This document shows, one piece after another, positions 9,411-19,934 of a stretch of DNA of 64,000 nt. Within the stretch, counting starts at the first letter, position 1. Each line of letters opens with the position of its first letter. The stretch comes from Photobacterium marinum. GTDB taxonomy: Bacteria > Pseudomonadota > Gammaproteobacteria > Enterobacterales > Vibrionaceae. The stretch lies in assembly GCF_000331515.1 (NCBI RefSeq), contig NZ_AMZO01000020.1:62001-126000 (forward strand), read 5' to 3'. Below the pieces are notes generated by a model. The model searched no databases. It was not told the DNA's origin and was given only the letters and a program-made list of their open reading frames with translations. A program made the position numbers and the translations under genes.

Positions 9411-10601
9411 CTAGATATAGTTAAACAGATTCAGATCTTTGGTCTTAGCAAATGCCTGCTGAGAAGCCTGAAGCGCCATCATGTTTTCGTTCAATTCAAT
9501 CACCGCGGTTGCATAATCAAGATCTTCCAGCGTACCGCGGGCCTGACTCATTACGATCTTAAAGTCTTCATGCATATCCTCCTGACGATCCAATGTCTGC
9601 AAACGAGTTCCAACTTCAGAACGAGCCCGGTTAATATGCTTGAAGCCTTCCGACAATTCCGCTGCCGTCTGGTGCAACTCAGCCGTTGCCGAGGCATCTG
9701 ACACGCTGCTGTCAGACAGTTCGATACTGCGGCGGAATGAGTCAAAGATATTCACCTTATCCTGACGGGTAAGATCAATGGCATCACCATCTTCGATCTC
9801 CCCTTCGACATCGATCTTAAGTGTGCCCCATTCGATCCCTTTATTAGGATCATACTGAGCGGTACTAACTACACTACCGTTCTGAAACAATTGGTAAGAT
9901 GTGCCAGCTGAGGTCGATGAAAATTCAACCCGGTAGCTGGACTGGTCTGCGTTATTGGTGTTTTGCGCCTGAGACAACAGAAGCAAAGAACCGCTCTGCA
10001 AAGCATAATCAGGCTGATAATCTCCGTAAGGGTTATCAACTTCCATAAACAACTTGTCGCCCGGGTCATTCACCGGAACATCTACAGCCGGTGCAACTTT
10101 CGCCATACGCTGGTAACTGTCACCGGCATAGGTCACATTACCGCCGTTATCACGAAAAAACGGCTGCTTGCTATATTGAGTACCGGCAAAGATAAAGTTG
10201 CCAGATTCGTCCTTGGCATTAACCAGGTTCATGAAATTATCGAACAACCCCTGCATATCCTGCTTGTGGGCTACACGGTCATCATCAGACAGAGAACCGT
10301 TGACCATCAGCATGGATTTGCGCTTGGCCTCATCCAGCATACTTTCAACTTCGGTGATCACTGTCTCTTCATTGTCCAGACGGTTTCGAGCCAATGTGAT
10401 CGACTTCAGTGACTGTTCGATCTGAGTCGTCTGCTGATCAAAATTCTGAATATAGATAGAAGATACTGGATCATCTCCGGCAGTCAGCAAGCGTTTACCT
10501 GAAGCCAACTGCTCCTGGTTCTCCGCCACTTTTACCTGCTGACGGTTCATGTCATTTGCTACAGAGCTGTAATTGTGGAAACTGGCAATTCGGCTAATCA
10601 T
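9411..10601 (-). CDS. flgL: FlgL (HAP3), hook-filament junction protein
   Basis: 396 residues. The N-terminus is flagellin-like (MISRIASFHNYSSVANDMNR, then LASGKRLLTAGDDPVSS) and the C-terminus carries the matching coiled-coil end (LDYATAVIELNENMMALQAS). The middle is longer than in enterobacterial FlgL, as in other vibrios. It joins the hook (through FlgK) to the flagellin filament and is exported without a cleaved signal. It starts 18 bases after flgK, so the two form an flgKL operon. Confidence 0.95.
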   Translation of the reverse strand: MISRIASFHNYSSVANDMNRQQVKVAENQEQLASGKRLLTAGDDPVSSIYIQNFDQQTTQIEQSLKSITLARNRLDNEETVITEVESMLDEAKRKSMLMVNGSLSDDDRVAHKQDMQGLFDNFMNLVNAKDESGNFIFAGTQYSKQPFFRDNGGNVTYAGDSYQRMAKVAPAVDVPVNDPGDKLFMEVDNPYGDYQPDYALQSGSLLLLSQAQNTNNADQSSYRVEFSSTSAGTSYQLFQNGSVVSTAQYDPNKGIEWGTLKIDVEGEIEDGDAIDLTRQDKVNIFDSFRRSIELSDSSVSDASATAELHQTAAELSEGFKHINRARSEVGTRLQTLDRQEDMHEDFKIVMSQARGTLEDLDYATAVIELNENMMALQASQQAFAKTKDLNLFNYI

Positions 10602-10619
10602 TTCAGTCAGTCTCCTCTA

Positions 10620-12503
10620 TTAGCGTGACGCATTAAGTAGCGTGTCAAAAGTTTCATTCGCCACCGTCATGATCCGTGACGAGGCCATGTAGGCTTGCTG
10701 AAATTTCATCATGTTCGCCGCTTCCTCATCAAGGTTAACGCCCGCAATCTCAGCCACCCTGCTTTCCGCCGCATCTTTCTCTACCAGACCAACTTCCTTT
10801 AGGCGGGCTGCAGATGCTTTCTGCACACCCATTTCGGTATTCAGCCCCTGGTAGACATCAATCACTGTTGAGCGGCCGTCATCCATCATCTTGGTTGACT
10901 GCAACGTTTGCATTTTAATCAGGTTACCGTTGTCACCATCAGCATCGTTCAGGTTAACGGCAAACAGGTCACCACCAACCGCTCCCTGCCCTAGAGTGAA
11001 TGCGGTACCACCAACATTAACTTCTCCTGTCGGCGGGTAAGGCTGAGGAGCCTGCAAAATATTGCCTTTCATATCCAGAACGGCAAACTGAGTGGCATCC
11101 GGTGATACCGCTACCTGAAACTCAGTCAGGCCACCAGCTCTGGTAATGTTAAACGGCGCCTGTCCTTGGGTCTTCGTTACTGAACTCAGATAACTTTGGG
11201 CGGCAATTTTTGCCGGATCAGTCATCGGTACATCAATTTCACCGGCCGCTGAGCGGGTAGGACGCAAAACAATGCGTTCGCCTGCCTTCATCGGCGCATC
11301 CATTTCAACCCGGAAACCATCCACCATAAAAGCGGGAGGATTACCACTCGGGATTACTTTCTGCTGAGAACCATCAGGCAATGCCAAGGTGTGCTGACTG
11401 CCATCGAACTTCAGGTCATACTCACCAACTTTCAGCGCATTCAAATCTTCGATATACACTTTCACATCAGCGGTCGAACCCGGTGGCAACATGGCCCTTG
11501 CCGCCGCAACTGCCGAATCGTTAACATCGCGGAACATGTTCTCCCCCACCTGACCATTTAAATCCAGGCCCTGGTGTTGAAGGTTGTTCACAGACTCCGC
11601 AAAACCGATAGCAATACGCCCCATCTCATCCATCGCATGGGAAAGGGTTTCATCACGGTACTGGAACATTGCTGCCATTTTGCCGCCAATATCATCGTTA
11701 CGGATGGTCTTAAGCGATTTACCTTCAACAATTGCCAACTGAGTCTGCTGCGGATCTGGTTTGCCGTTCACCATGCGCAGTTCACTGCATTCGGTGCCCG
11801 AGACCAGGGTATGACCGCTGCCGATCATAATGTTGAAAGTTTCGTCATTCTTGCGGGAAACACTAACCTTGGTGTACTCAGACAGCTCGTTGATTAAGTT
11901 CTGATGGCGGTCCATCAAATCATTGTCGTGCTTTGAAACAGGCGACTTCACCAATGCTTTGTGCACATCCACCAACTCTTTGGCGATATCGTTAATACGT
12001 CCCAGCGTGCGTGACAGCGCTTCATTGGTTTCAGATTTCTGACGAGTAAGAATGGTATGATTGTCGTTCAGCCCTGCCGCCACCAGCTTCGCTTTTTCAA
12101 GCACTACTTTACGGGCCCCCATATCACTTGGGCTGTCAGCCAGCGCTTTCACTGAGTCATACCATTGGTTCATGTCCTCTGGAATTTTCTTGGCGCTATT
12201 TGCCAACATGCTGTCCAGGCGACCAAGCTGAGATTCACGTTCTGTTGCGTAGCTAAGGTTAGTGGTAGTCAGGTTTAGCTCATCGGTGGCAAACTGATCG
12301 TAACCGCGGCGAACTTCTGCCGCATGTACACCGGTACCATACTGGTTGCCCCCCCACCACATAGGGTCATTAGCTTGCTGTACCACAGACTGACGGCTGT
12401 AGCCTTCAGTATTAACATTATTAATGTTATGGCTGGTCGTATTTAACTGCCGTTGAGCAGTCAAAACGCCCTGGGTACCCATATTGAGCAAGTCAAACCC
12501 CAT
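10620..12503 (-). CDS. flgK: FlgK (HAP1), hook-filament junction protein
   Basis: 627 residues. N-terminal rod/hook motif MGFDLLNMGTQGVLTAQRQL with SHNINNVNTEGYSRQ. C-terminal flagellar bb/rod motif GVNLDEEAANMMKFQQAYMA. It sits between hook (FlgE) and FlgL. Ribosome site GGAGG four bases before ATG. It has its own sigma-54 promoter, separating flgKL from flgFGHIJ upstream. Confidence 0.96.
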   Translation of the reverse strand: MGFDLLNMGTQGVLTAQRQLNTTSHNINNVNTEGYSRQSVVQQANDPMWWGGNQYGTGVHAAEVRRGYDQFATDELNLTTTNLSYATERESQLGRLDSMLANSAKKIPEDMNQWYDSVKALADSPSDMGARKVVLEKAKLVAAGLNDNHTILTRQKSETNEALSRTLGRINDIAKELVDVHKALVKSPVSKHDNDLMDRHQNLINELSEYTKVSVSRKNDETFNIMIGSGHTLVSGTECSELRMVNGKPDPQQTQLAIVEGKSLKTIRNDDIGGKMAAMFQYRDETLSHAMDEMGRIAIGFAESVNNLQHQGLDLNGQVGENMFRDVNDSAVAAARAMLPPGSTADVKVYIEDLNALKVGEYDLKFDGSQHTLALPDGSQQKVIPSGNPPAFMVDGFRVEMDAPMKAGERIVLRPTRSAAGEIDVPMTDPAKIAAQSYLSSVTKTQGQAPFNITRAGGLTEFQVAVSPDATQFAVLDMKGNILQAPQPYPPTGEVNVGGTAFTLGQGAVGGDLFAVNLNDADGDNGNLIKMQTLQSTKMMDDGRSTVIDVYQGLNTEMGVQKASAARLKEVGLVEKDAAESRVAEIAGVNLDEEAANMMKFQQAYMASSRIMTVANETFDTLLNASR

Positions 12504-12551
12504 GAAGCCTCCAGTAATTTGAGGGGGTTACAATACATCTAGGGTTTATAT

Positions 12552-12567
12552 TGCAAAAAGCGTTCCA
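12552..12567 (-). promoter_or_regulatory. Sigma-54 promoter of flgKL
   Basis: The minus strand reads TGGAACGCTTTTTGCA: GG and GC 10 bases apart, with C-to-A at the fourth consensus base. It is about 50 bases before the flgK start. Confidence 0.8.
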
Positions 12568-12733
12568 ACTTTTGCATCACTGTTAACCGTTTGATTTTAA
12601 AGAGGGAGAACATTGAGGGAGTGGTGTTTTTTTAAGCTGGGGCAAAGGGTTGCCGAAGCGAGTGGCGAGTCAAAATATCAGTTAAAGCACTAGAATAACC
12701 TATAGCCTTTACTTTCTTGCACGCTTCTCCTTC

Positions 12734-13741
12734 TTATTTCATTATTTTATTAACCCGATCCATCACGCTGATGATCTTATCGGAATAATTCGGGTCGGTG
12801 GCATAACCAGCTTTGTGCAGATTACGGATAAACGTCACCGGATCCTCTGGCTGTTGCAATGCTTCCGAATATCGCGGGTTAGTATTCAAAAAGCTGACAT
12901 AATCGTTGAAGCTTTCCTGGTAACTGTCATAAGAACGAAAAGCCGCATTTTCCTGAACAGGAATACCATTGTGAAACTCCAGTGTTCGGGTCGCGACCTT
13001 TGAGCCGGACCACCGAGGATCGGCCTTGATATTAAAAAGATTATTGCTCGATCCGACAGCATTCTTCACCACTTTCTTACCCCAGCCGGTTTCCAACGCA
13101 GCCTGGGCAATCAAGACCGACGGATCAGTACCCAACGCATTAGCCGCTTTCTCGGCATAAGGACGCATGCGGGATACAAAGTCTTCCGGTGATTCGAACC
13201 TTTGTTCCATGTCAACCCGGTTCATTGAAGCAATAGCAGCAGGTGCAATGGCTTCAGGCTGTGGAGCAGGAGATTGTGGCACAGCTTTCCACGGCGAATT
13301 TACCAGTTGAGGCTGGCTATCATCGTTCCGGGAGGCAAACACATCATCCAACGGCTTTTCCTGAGGAGCAGCCGGACGAAGCGGTAAATCCTGAGCCTGC
13401 TCCTTATCGGATGAATCAGCTTTTGCTTTCTCTTTTAGCTCTTCGCCACCCAACTGCTCAACAATCAGATCAGCCAAACCAAGGGAGCCTGTCGCACTCA
13501 GCTCACTAGCCATCTGTTCATCATGCATCTGCTCGAAGAACTTGGTATTGCTACTGCTCATCAGGTCAGATTCAAAGGCTTCATTGGCCTCGCGCATCGA
13601 CTTAAACAACATCTGAGTAAAGATCGCCTCGAACTGCTGTGCAGCAGCCTTCAAAGACGCCCCTTCATCTTCTTTGATCCCCGCCCTCAATCGCTCAAGG
13701 TTGGATATATCATGGATAAAACCCGGATCAGTTGTTTTCAT
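12734..13741 (-). CDS. flgJ: FlgJ, rod cap and peptidoglycan hydrolase
   Basis: 335 residues in two domains. The N-terminal rod-scaffold domain (about 20-105) contains AAQQFEAIFTQMLFKSMREA. A Pro/Gln-rich linker follows, then a C-terminal glucosaminidase-type domain (about 185-335) with the likely catalytic Glu in AQAALETGWGKK. It caps the growing rod in the periplasm and opens the peptidoglycan. Ends 230 bases before flgK; starts 27 bases after flgI. Confidence 0.95.
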   Translation of the reverse strand: MKTTDPGFIHDISNLERLRAGIKEDEGASLKAAAQQFEAIFTQMLFKSMREANEAFESDLMSSSNTKFFEQMHDEQMASELSATGSLGLADLIVEQLGGEELKEKAKADSSDKEQAQDLPLRPAAPQEKPLDDVFASRNDDSQPQLVNSPWKAVPQSPAPQPEAIAPAAIASMNRVDMEQRFESPEDFVSRMRPYAEKAANALGTDPSVLIAQAALETGWGKKVVKNAVGSSNNLFNIKADPRWSGSKVATRTLEFHNGIPVQENAAFRSYDSYQESFNDYVSFLNTNPRYSEALQQPEDPVTFIRNLHKAGYATDPNYSDKIISVMDRVNKIMK

Positions 13742-13768
13742 ATCACCCTCGAGACCCTAAAACCTCAA

Positions 13769-14860
13769 TTAAATAATAATCAGCTGGCCTTCAATAGCGC
13801 CTGCCTGTTTTAGCGCCTGCAAAATAGCCATCAAGTCTGACGGAGCCGCACCCACTTGGTTAACGGCACGTACCAATTCATCCAATGTAACACCCGGCTC
13901 AAATTTAAACATCCGGGAATCTTCTTCTGTCACCTGAATGTCAGAGTTTGGTACAACCACCGTATTGCCACCAGAGAAACCATTTGGCTGACTCACCGAG
14001 TAGTTTTCTTTAATTGAAACAGTCATACCACCGTGAGTGATTGCCGCCGGTTTCAGTTTCACGTTCTGGCCAACGACAATGGTACCGGTCCGGGAGTTAA
14101 CAATGATCTTTGCCGCCCCTTCTGCCGGATCAAACTCAATGTTTTCAACTGTCGACAGAAATGCCACACGCTGACTGACATCCCGCGGCGCACGAACACG
14201 TACTGATGTCGCATCAACAGCTGCTGCCATTTGCGGGCCAAGGAACTGGTTGATGGAATCAGCCATACGCTGAGCGGTAGTAAAGTCTGACTCATAGAGG
14301 TTAAAGGTCAGGAAGTCACCACGACCAAACGGGTTTGGCACTTCACGCTCAACAATCGCTCCGTTTGAAATACGGCCTACGGTCGGATTATTACCGACAA
14401 CTTTTGAACCGTCAGCACCAGTGGCACTAAATCCGCCTACGACCAAGCTGCCCTGGGCAATCGCGTAGACTTTTCCATCCAGACCTTTAAGGAAGGTTTG
14501 CAGCAAAGTACCACCGCGCAGACTTTTGGCAGAACCAATCGAAGATACCGTAATATCAATGGACTGGCCTTGCTTGGTAAATGGCGGCAAAGTGGCATTT
14601 ACGGCCACTGCGGCAACGTTTTTGGTTTTCGGCTTAGTGCCCGACGGCAACTGAATGCCGAAGTTTTGCAGCATGGCATTAAAGCTCTGGTCGGTAAACG
14701 GGGTGGTTTCACCTGTACCTGGCAAACCCACAACCAGACCATAACCCACCAGTTGGTTACTCCGTACTCCGGCAACAGCGGCAACATCTTTGATCCTTGC
14801 CGCCTGTAACGGCAGGGCCAGAAACATCATCAAACCAAGACAAAAAGTCCGTAATTTCAC
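13769..14860 (-). CDS. flgI: FlgI, flagellar P-ring protein
   Basis: 363 residues with a Sec signal peptide ([20 protein letters not shown]) followed by [20 protein letters not shown], the conserved start of mature FlgI. GTG start with GGAG seven bases upstream. FlgI forms the P ring around the rod in the peptidoglycan layer. In vibrios the P ring also contacts the T ring and FlgT, which is encoded near 26 kb. Confidence 0.96.
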   Translation of the reverse strand: MKLRTFCLGLMMFLALPLQAARIKDVAAVAGVRSNQLVGYGLVVGLPGTGETTPFTDQSFNAMLQNFGIQLPSGTKPKTKNVAAVAVNATLPPFTKQGQSIDITVSSIGSAKSLRGGTLLQTFLKGLDGKVYAIAQGSLVVGGFSATGADGSKVVGNNPTVGRISNGAIVEREVPNPFGRGDFLTFNLYESDFTTAQRMADSINQFLGPQMAAAVDATSVRVRAPRDVSQRVAFLSTVENIEFDPAEGAAKIIVNSRTGTIVVGQNVKLKPAAITHGGMTVSIKENYSVSQPNGFSGGNTVVVPNSDIQVTEEDSRMFKFEPGVTLDELVRAVNQVGAAPSDLMAILQALKQAGAIEGQLIII

Positions 14861-14872
14861 TATGAAACTCCG

Positions 14873-15637
14873 TTAGATACTAACGTTGAAGAAACGAGCC
14901 AGCCAGCCTTGCTCCTGGACATCCTGACGATCGCCGGTACCGGAATACTGGATACGTGCATTGGCTATTCGGGTGGAAGCAACTGTATTTTCCTGACTGA
15001 TGTCATCCGGACGAATCGTGCCGCTCAGGCGGATATATTCATCTCCGGTATTCAGTGTCAGCCATTTCTCTCCTCGCACCAACAAGTTGCCATTTGACAG
15101 AACATCGATAACCTCAACTGAAATAGAGCCTTTGATACTATTGCTTTGGTCTGCTGATGTGCTGCCTGCAAATTTATTGGCATTACTAACTTCATAAGAA
15201 AGGTCGCGATCACCCATAGTCACCGCCTTACCACCTAGCTGAAGCGGATCCATCGACATATCTGTCGACTTGTCCAGATCTGAGCTGGCACTTTTCTTGG
15301 CCTGGGTTTTTTCTTCCAGTAATACAGTGACAATATCGCCGATACCACGAGGTTTGGTGTCGTCATACAAGTCCTGAGCACCATTCACATCAAACAAAGA
15401 GCCCGTTGCAGCGGCATAATGTTCTGGTTTTTCCTGCGGCCGTATACCTGTCCATGCCGGATCACCAGCTTGAGGATCTTCACGACGACGCATCATTTCA
15501 ATCAGAGAAGGCCCTTGTTCAGTTGAGCCTTCTACAGCATCGACCATGGTTGTCGCCTGGCTGACATCAGATTCTTCAACCTGCAACTGAGTGCATCCGG
15601 AGAGGACAATCATGACACCTGCAAGAAGTTTTTTCAT
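14873..15637 (-). CDS. flgH: FlgH, flagellar L-ring lipoprotein
   Basis: 254 residues from ATG 15637 (a GTG at 15643 is equally possible). A lipobox MIVLSGC places the lipidated Cys near residue 15, so the protein is anchored in the outer membrane. The mature L-ring domain carries [18 protein letters not shown] and [22 protein letters not shown], typical of FlgH. It forms the outer-membrane bushing around the rod. Twelve bases separate it from flgI. Confidence 0.96.
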   Translation of the reverse strand: MKKLLAGVMIVLSGCTQLQVEESDVSQATTMVDAVEGSTEQGPSLIEMMRRREDPQAGDPAWTGIRPQEKPEHYAAATGSLFDVNGAQDLYDDTKPRGIGDIVTVLLEEKTQAKKSASSDLDKSTDMSMDPLQLGGKAVTMGDRDLSYEVSNANKFAGSTSADQSNSIKGSISVEVIDVLSNGNLLVRGEKWLTLNTGDEYIRLSGTIRPDDISQENTVASTRIANARIQYSGTGDRQDVQEQGWLARFFNVSI

Positions 15638-15653
15638 TGCCACTCTACTCCTG

Positions 15654-16442
15654 TTATAGCTGCTGGTTAACGTAGCTCAGCATCTGGTCGACGGTCGAGA
15701 TCACTTTCGAGTTCATCTCGTACACGCGCTGAGCTTCAATCATGTTCACCAGTTCTTCCGTAACATTTACGTTCGATGTTTCCAGCATCGACTGACGAAT
15801 AGAACCGAAACCGTCAAGACCAGGAACACCTTCCTGAGGATCACCGCTGGCACCGGTTGGCAAGAACAAGTTCTGGCCGATTGGTTCAAGGCCGCCCGGG
15901 TTGATGAAATCAACGGTTGTGATCTGACCCAGCACCTGGTTCTGTTGCTGCCCACGAATACGGGCAGACACCTCACCGTCAGTACCAACAGTAATTGCTA
16001 CGGCATCTTCCGGTACTACAATCTCCGGCTGAACCACATAACCCGAGCCACTGGTTACCAGCTGACCTTCCGCGTTGATAGTGAACTGACCGTTACGGGT
16101 ATAACCGATGTTGCCGTCAGGCAGCAGGATCTGGAAGAAACCGTCACCTTCGATCATCATATCCATTGCATTATTGGTCGTCTGGGTATTACCTTGGGTA
16201 AAGACCTTCTGGGTCGCGACCACTTTCGAACCGGCCCCCAGCATCAGACCTGATGGCAGTTCGGTATCCTGACTAGACTGGCCACCCGGCTGGTTAATGT
16301 TCTGGTAGAACAGGTCTTCAAATACAGCCCGGCTCTTTTTAAAACCTACAGTCGAGGCGTTAGCCAGGTTGTTAGAAATGGTCGAGATATTTGTTTGCTG
16401 GGCGTCAAGACCGGTTTTACTTACCCATAAAGCTGGATGCAT
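15654..16442 (-). CDS. flgG: FlgG, distal rod protein
   Basis: 262 residues, the standard FlgG length. N-terminal motif [20 protein letters not shown] with [19 protein letters not shown] and C-terminal [20 protein letters not shown]. It forms the distal rod that passes through the P and L rings. Ribosome site AAGGA. Part of flgFGHIJ. Confidence 0.97.
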   Translation of the reverse strand: MHPALWVSKTGLDAQQTNISTISNNLANASTVGFKKSRAVFEDLFYQNINQPGGQSSQDTELPSGLMLGAGSKVVATQKVFTQGNTQTTNNAMDMMIEGDGFFQILLPDGNIGYTRNGQFTINAEGQLVTSGSGYVVQPEIVVPEDAVAITVGTDGEVSARIRGQQQNQVLGQITTVDFINPGGLEPIGQNLFLPTGASGDPQEGVPGLDGFGSIRQSMLETSNVNVTEELVNMIEAQRVYEMNSKVISTVDQMLSYVNQQL

Positions 16443-16463
16443 GTTTTATTCCTTATTATCGGT

Positions 16464-17213
16464 TTAGCCTAAACGCAGCAGTGAAGAAGACGCAGCATCC
16501 ATCTCTTCTGCGGTTTTCATTAATTTGACCTGCATTTCAAAATGACGCTGCAAATCGATCATACTTGTCATTTCACCCACGGCATTAACGTTACTGCCTT
16601 CCAGCGCCCCTTTCAGCAAGGTAACACCAGCATCCGCTTCATAAGTCATACCCGGATTTTTCGGCTTGAACAAGCCATTGACGTCTTTATACAAATCACG
16701 GTTATCAGGACGAACCAGCTTCAGGCGATCAACCACCTCCATCGCTTCCGGCGGAGCGCCCTGAGGAAGTACTGAAATTGTCCCGTCATTACCGATTTCA
16801 ATTTTGCTGATTGGAAGAGGAATGAAAATCGGTGCGCCGCCTTCACCCAACATCAGGTTGCCGTTACTGTTTTGCAGCATACCTGTTTCGTCAATCTTAA
16901 GGTGACCGGCACGGGTGTAAGCTTCCTGGCCAGAGGCATCTAATACCGTCAGCCAACCGTCACCTTCTACAGTCACATCCAGATCACGTCCCGTGGTCAT
17001 TACCGCGCCTTGAGAAAAGTCCTGTCCCGGACGTTCAGTCATCGCAAACACTCGTGACGGCAAACCTTCACCATAGGCCTGCATGCTTCGCGCCTGCTCA
17101 AGATCTGCCCGGAAACCGGTTGTTTTCACGTTGGCAAGGTTGTTGGCATGTAGCTGCATACCATACATATCTTGCTTAGCGCCACTCATGGCCAAATACA
17201 GTGCGCGATCCAT
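16464..17213 (-). CDS. flgF: FlgF, proximal rod protein
   Basis: 249 residues from the ATG at 17213, chosen because GGAG lies eight bases upstream and MDRALYLAMSGAKQDM is the usual FlgF beginning; six more codons lie upstream in frame. Rod signatures HANNLANVKTTGFRADLEQ and C-terminal MTSMIDLQRHFEMQVKLMK. It has its own sigma-54 promoter and follows the flgE terminator, so it begins a second unit, flgFGHIJ. Confidence 0.96.
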   Translation of the reverse strand: MDRALYLAMSGAKQDMYGMQLHANNLANVKTTGFRADLEQARSMQAYGEGLPSRVFAMTERPGQDFSQGAVMTTGRDLDVTVEGDGWLTVLDASGQEAYTRAGHLKIDETGMLQNSNGNLMLGEGGAPIFIPLPISKIEIGNDGTISVLPQGAPPEAMEVVDRLKLVRPDNRDLYKDVNGLFKPKNPGMTYEADAGVTLLKGALEGSNVNAVGEMTSMIDLQRHFEMQVKLMKTAEEMDAASSSLLRLG

Positions 17214-17247
17214 TATCGACTCTCCAATCACATTCTAATGATTTTTA

Positions 17248-17263
17248 AGCAATAACTATGCCA
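17248..17263 (-). promoter_or_regulatory. Sigma-54 promoter of flgFGHIJ
   Basis: The minus strand reads TGGCATAGTTATTGCT: exact GG-N10-GC spacing with a full TTGC. It lies 35 bases before the flgF ATG and downstream of the flgE terminator. Confidence 0.88.
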
Positions 17264-17353
17264 CCGAATTATGGTGTTATAAATCAAACAATTAGGAATA
17301 AGGCCTTAGAATACAGGCAGAGGAAGGACAAATTTCTGACAGTGAAGGACAAA

Positions 17354-17392
17354 ATTTGCCGCTTGTTCGACACTTAGCAGAACAAGCGGCAA
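17354..17392 (-). terminator. Terminator of flgBCDE
   Basis: Perfect 13-bp stem (17356-17368 with 17380-17392) with an 11-base loop, followed on the minus strand by ATTTTG. It lies 60 bases past the flgE stop and upstream of the flgF promoter, so it splits the flg cluster into two transcripts. Confidence 0.85.
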
Positions 17393-17452
17393 TATTCTCA
17401 CGACTGTTATTTTCTGTATATCGTGATTACCAGAAAAGCAGCTCGTTATTTA

Positions 17453-18760
17453 TTAACGAATTTGCAGGATAGTCTGCTGTAGCTGATTATCCACTTCAAG
17501 AGCACGGGAGTTCGCCTGGAAGTTACGCTGCGCGGTGATCAAATCCACCAACTCCTGAGTCATATCAATGTTTGACTGTTCCAGCGTACCACTCTTAACG
17601 GCACCGAATGCGCCCTGGCTGGCTTCACCCCAGATAGCTGCGCCAGAATCCTGACTCACCACCCACTGAGTACCGCCTTTAGACACCAGGCCCTGCTCGT
17701 TAGGAACGCGTACCATACCTACACGGCCAAGGGTAACGTTCTCACCGTTACTATAAGTCGCAACAATCGAACCTTTGGCATCGATATCAACTTTAGCCAG
17801 GTAACCTGTTGTCGCACCATCCTCATTGAAACGACGAACTTCGAACGGCGCAGCATACTGAGTCGGATCGTCAAAATTAATAGTCAGTGCCTGATTTTCA
17901 TCAGCACCATTAAGATCCAGCCCCGCACCAGCCGCTCCCAGAGGCTCGGCAATCACCGGATTACCGCCGTTGACCGATGCCACGGAACCGTCAGTGTTGA
18001 AGTCAATAAAACTACCTTTCTGACCAGTTGCTGTTGACGCGCCGCCATTAGTGATATCGACAGGCTTTTCACCATTCGCATCTGTTGCTGTATAGAAAAC
18101 TGACCAACGGTTTGAGGCTGTATTATCTTTCACATAGTAAGTCGTCATCTTGTACGGCTGACCCAGTGAGTCGTAAATAGTGACAGAAGTCGACTTGTTG
18201 TAAGTGTTCGGATCGCTGAAATCAAATTGCTTAGGGTCTTTCGGATCACCACCTGCTGGCAGGTTAACGCCGACATTAAGCGTAGTTGAAGCCCGTGGTT
18301 GACCAAACTGGTCCGGTACCTTCAGCGACTGAGATTCATAAGACGTGACCTGATCGGTCTCCTGATCCACCTGATAACCCAGCAGGTACTGACCTTCTGA
18401 GTTAACAATATTGTTATCTTTGTCCAGGTGAAATGCACCATTACGTGTCAGGCTATTGTTCTGAGGCTGAAGTCGGTCATCAGCAACAGCAAAGAAACCA
18501 CTGCCTGAAATACGAAGATCCATCGGGTTATTGGTATAAATACTTGAGCCTTCGTGGAACTGTTGAGCTACCACAGAAGTCTGAACACCGCCACCGGTTG
18601 TGGTCTTAGCATTCGAAAAGACCGAGTTAGAGTAAACGTCACCAAACTCGGCACGAGACTCTTTAAAGCCATAAGAATTGGAGTTGGCAATGTTGTTACT
18701 TGTGGTATTAAGGTCTTTCTGCGACGCTCCGATACCGCTCAGAGAAATATTAAAACCCAT
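17453..18760 (-). CDS. flgE: FlgE, flagellar hook protein
   Basis: 435 residues. N-terminal rod/hook motif MGFNISLSGIGASQKDLNTT with SNNIANSNSYGFKESRAEF. FlgE core with TLNVGVNLPAGG and YDSLGQPYKMTTYYVKD. C-terminal motif VDLITAQRNFQANSRALEV. Polymerises into the curved hook outside the cell. Ribosome site AGGAG. Last gene of flgBCDE. Confidence 0.97.
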   Translation of the reverse strand: MGFNISLSGIGASQKDLNTTSNNIANSNSYGFKESRAEFGDVYSNSVFSNAKTTTGGGVQTSVVAQQFHEGSSIYTNNPMDLRISGSGFFAVADDRLQPQNNSLTRNGAFHLDKDNNIVNSEGQYLLGYQVDQETDQVTSYESQSLKVPDQFGQPRASTTLNVGVNLPAGGDPKDPKQFDFSDPNTYNKSTSVTIYDSLGQPYKMTTYYVKDNTASNRWSVFYTATDANGEKPVDITNGGASTATGQKGSFIDFNTDGSVASVNGGNPVIAEPLGAAGAGLDLNGADENQALTINFDDPTQYAAPFEVRRFNEDGATTGYLAKVDIDAKGSIVATYSNGENVTLGRVGMVRVPNEQGLVSKGGTQWVVSQDSGAAIWGEASQGAFGAVKSGTLEQSNIDMTQELVDLITAQRNFQANSRALEVDNQLQQTILQIR

Positions 18761-18781
18761 GTTATGAATCTCCTAAAAGCT

Positions 18782-19495
18782 TTATGCCTGGCCTACTTCA
18801 AGAACTTCGGCTAGTTTAAATGGCGAGTCGAAGCCCGCGAGGTTAAGCATGACATTGCCATCACCTTTACCAAGCAACACACTGTTGACATTCGCATAGG
18901 TAGACACATCGAATTCCCGGTTTTCGCCATCAAGCATACCTGATACTTTCAACTTGTAGCGACCTTCCGGCAACGCATTGCCACTATCGTCTTTACCATC
19001 CCATTCAACACGGTGATCACCTGCCGGTTTAGCCCCCATGTCGAAGGTTTTAATTAGCTGGCCCTGCTCGTTTTCGACCCGGACCATCAAATTGTTAATT
19101 GCATTCGGCAGCTTCACCATTCCGGTCATACCGCCTTCGCCTTTCTTAACTCCGGTTGCGCTCGGAATAAGCACATCACGCCCGACCAGCGATGAAGCCT
19201 GCAACGCCTGATTTGACGTCATGGCAGAGTTAAGGCTGCCGAACTGCTCATTCATCTGAGTGATCCCGTCAACCGTGGCAAATGATGCCATCTGGGCAAT
19301 CATCTGATCATTGCCGACAGGCTTAAACGGGTCTTGCTGCGCAAGCTGCTTGGTAAGAAGGGAAAGAAAGTCTTCTTGCTTGAGCTCATTTTGCCCGGTA
19401 ACTTTCTGATCTTCCTGCAGCTTTTTCTCTTGCATCCCCTTGAGCTGGTCAAGGTAGGACAGAGTGCTTTGACCTGCGCCGTTAATACCGGTCAT
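18782..19495 (-). CDS. flgD: FlgD, hook-cap/scaffold protein
   Basis: 237 residues. N-terminal FlgD region with LKQEDFLSLLTKQLAQQDPFKPV, and a C-terminal Ig-like/Tudor region with KTFDMGAKPAGDHRVEWDG and GRYKLKVSG. FlgD caps the hook during assembly and is then discarded. Ribosome site AAGGAG; 21 bases precede flgE. Confidence 0.96.
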   Translation of the reverse strand: MTGINGAGQSTLSYLDQLKGMQEKKLQEDQKVTGQNELKQEDFLSLLTKQLAQQDPFKPVGNDQMIAQMASFATVDGITQMNEQFGSLNSAMTSNQALQASSLVGRDVLIPSATGVKKGEGGMTGMVKLPNAINNLMVRVENEQGQLIKTFDMGAKPAGDHRVEWDGKDDSGNALPEGRYKLKVSGMLDGENREFDVSTYANVNSVLLGKGDGNVMLNLAGFDSPFKLAEVLEVGQA

Positions 19496-19514
19496 AACAG
19501 ATACTCCTTAACCC

Positions 19515-19931
19515 TTATTTACCCATCTGCAATGTGCTCATCAGCATTTGCTTACTTGCATCTGCCACCTGAACATTGCTCTGATAGGAACGAGAAGCTG
19601 AAATCATGTTCGCCATTTCTTCCATTACGTTGACGTTAGGCTTGTAGATATAACCTTCAGCATTGGCCAACGGATGATCCGGGTTATATTCCGCACGTAA
19701 CGGCTTTTGGCTCTCGACAATGCCTTTCACCTGAACTGGCACACTGTCATCGCGCTGGTAACTGGCACTCTGCAGCGCTGCAGCAAATACCGGATGGCGC
19801 GCTTTATATGTTTCTTCGGCAGAACTACTTACACTGTTGGCGTTAGCCAGGTTACTTGATGTCGTGTTCAGGCGAACTGACTCTGCACTCATCGCCGATC
19901 CGCTGACATTAAAAATGTTAAACAAGCTCAT
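19515..19931 (-). CDS. flgC: FlgC, proximal rod protein
   Basis: 138 residues, the typical length. N-terminal MSLFNIFNVSGSAMSAESVR with TTSSNLANANS and C-terminal NVMEEMANMISASRSYQSN. With FlgB, FlgF and FliE it forms the proximal rod on the MS ring. Starts three bases after flgB, so the two are tightly coupled. Confidence 0.97.
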   Translation of the reverse strand: MSLFNIFNVSGSAMSAESVRLNTTSSNLANANSVSSSAEETYKARHPVFAAALQSASYQRDDSVPVQVKGIVESQKPLRAEYNPDHPLANAEGYIYKPNVNVMEEMANMISASRSYQSNVQVADASKQMLMSTLQMGK

Positions 19932-19934
19932 TTA

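Noticed and set aside
12640..12660. Second sigma-54-like site (GGCAA...TTTGCC) between flgJ and flgK
   Set aside because: GG and GC are 9 rather than 10 bases apart, and the better site at 12552-12567 has the right spacing.
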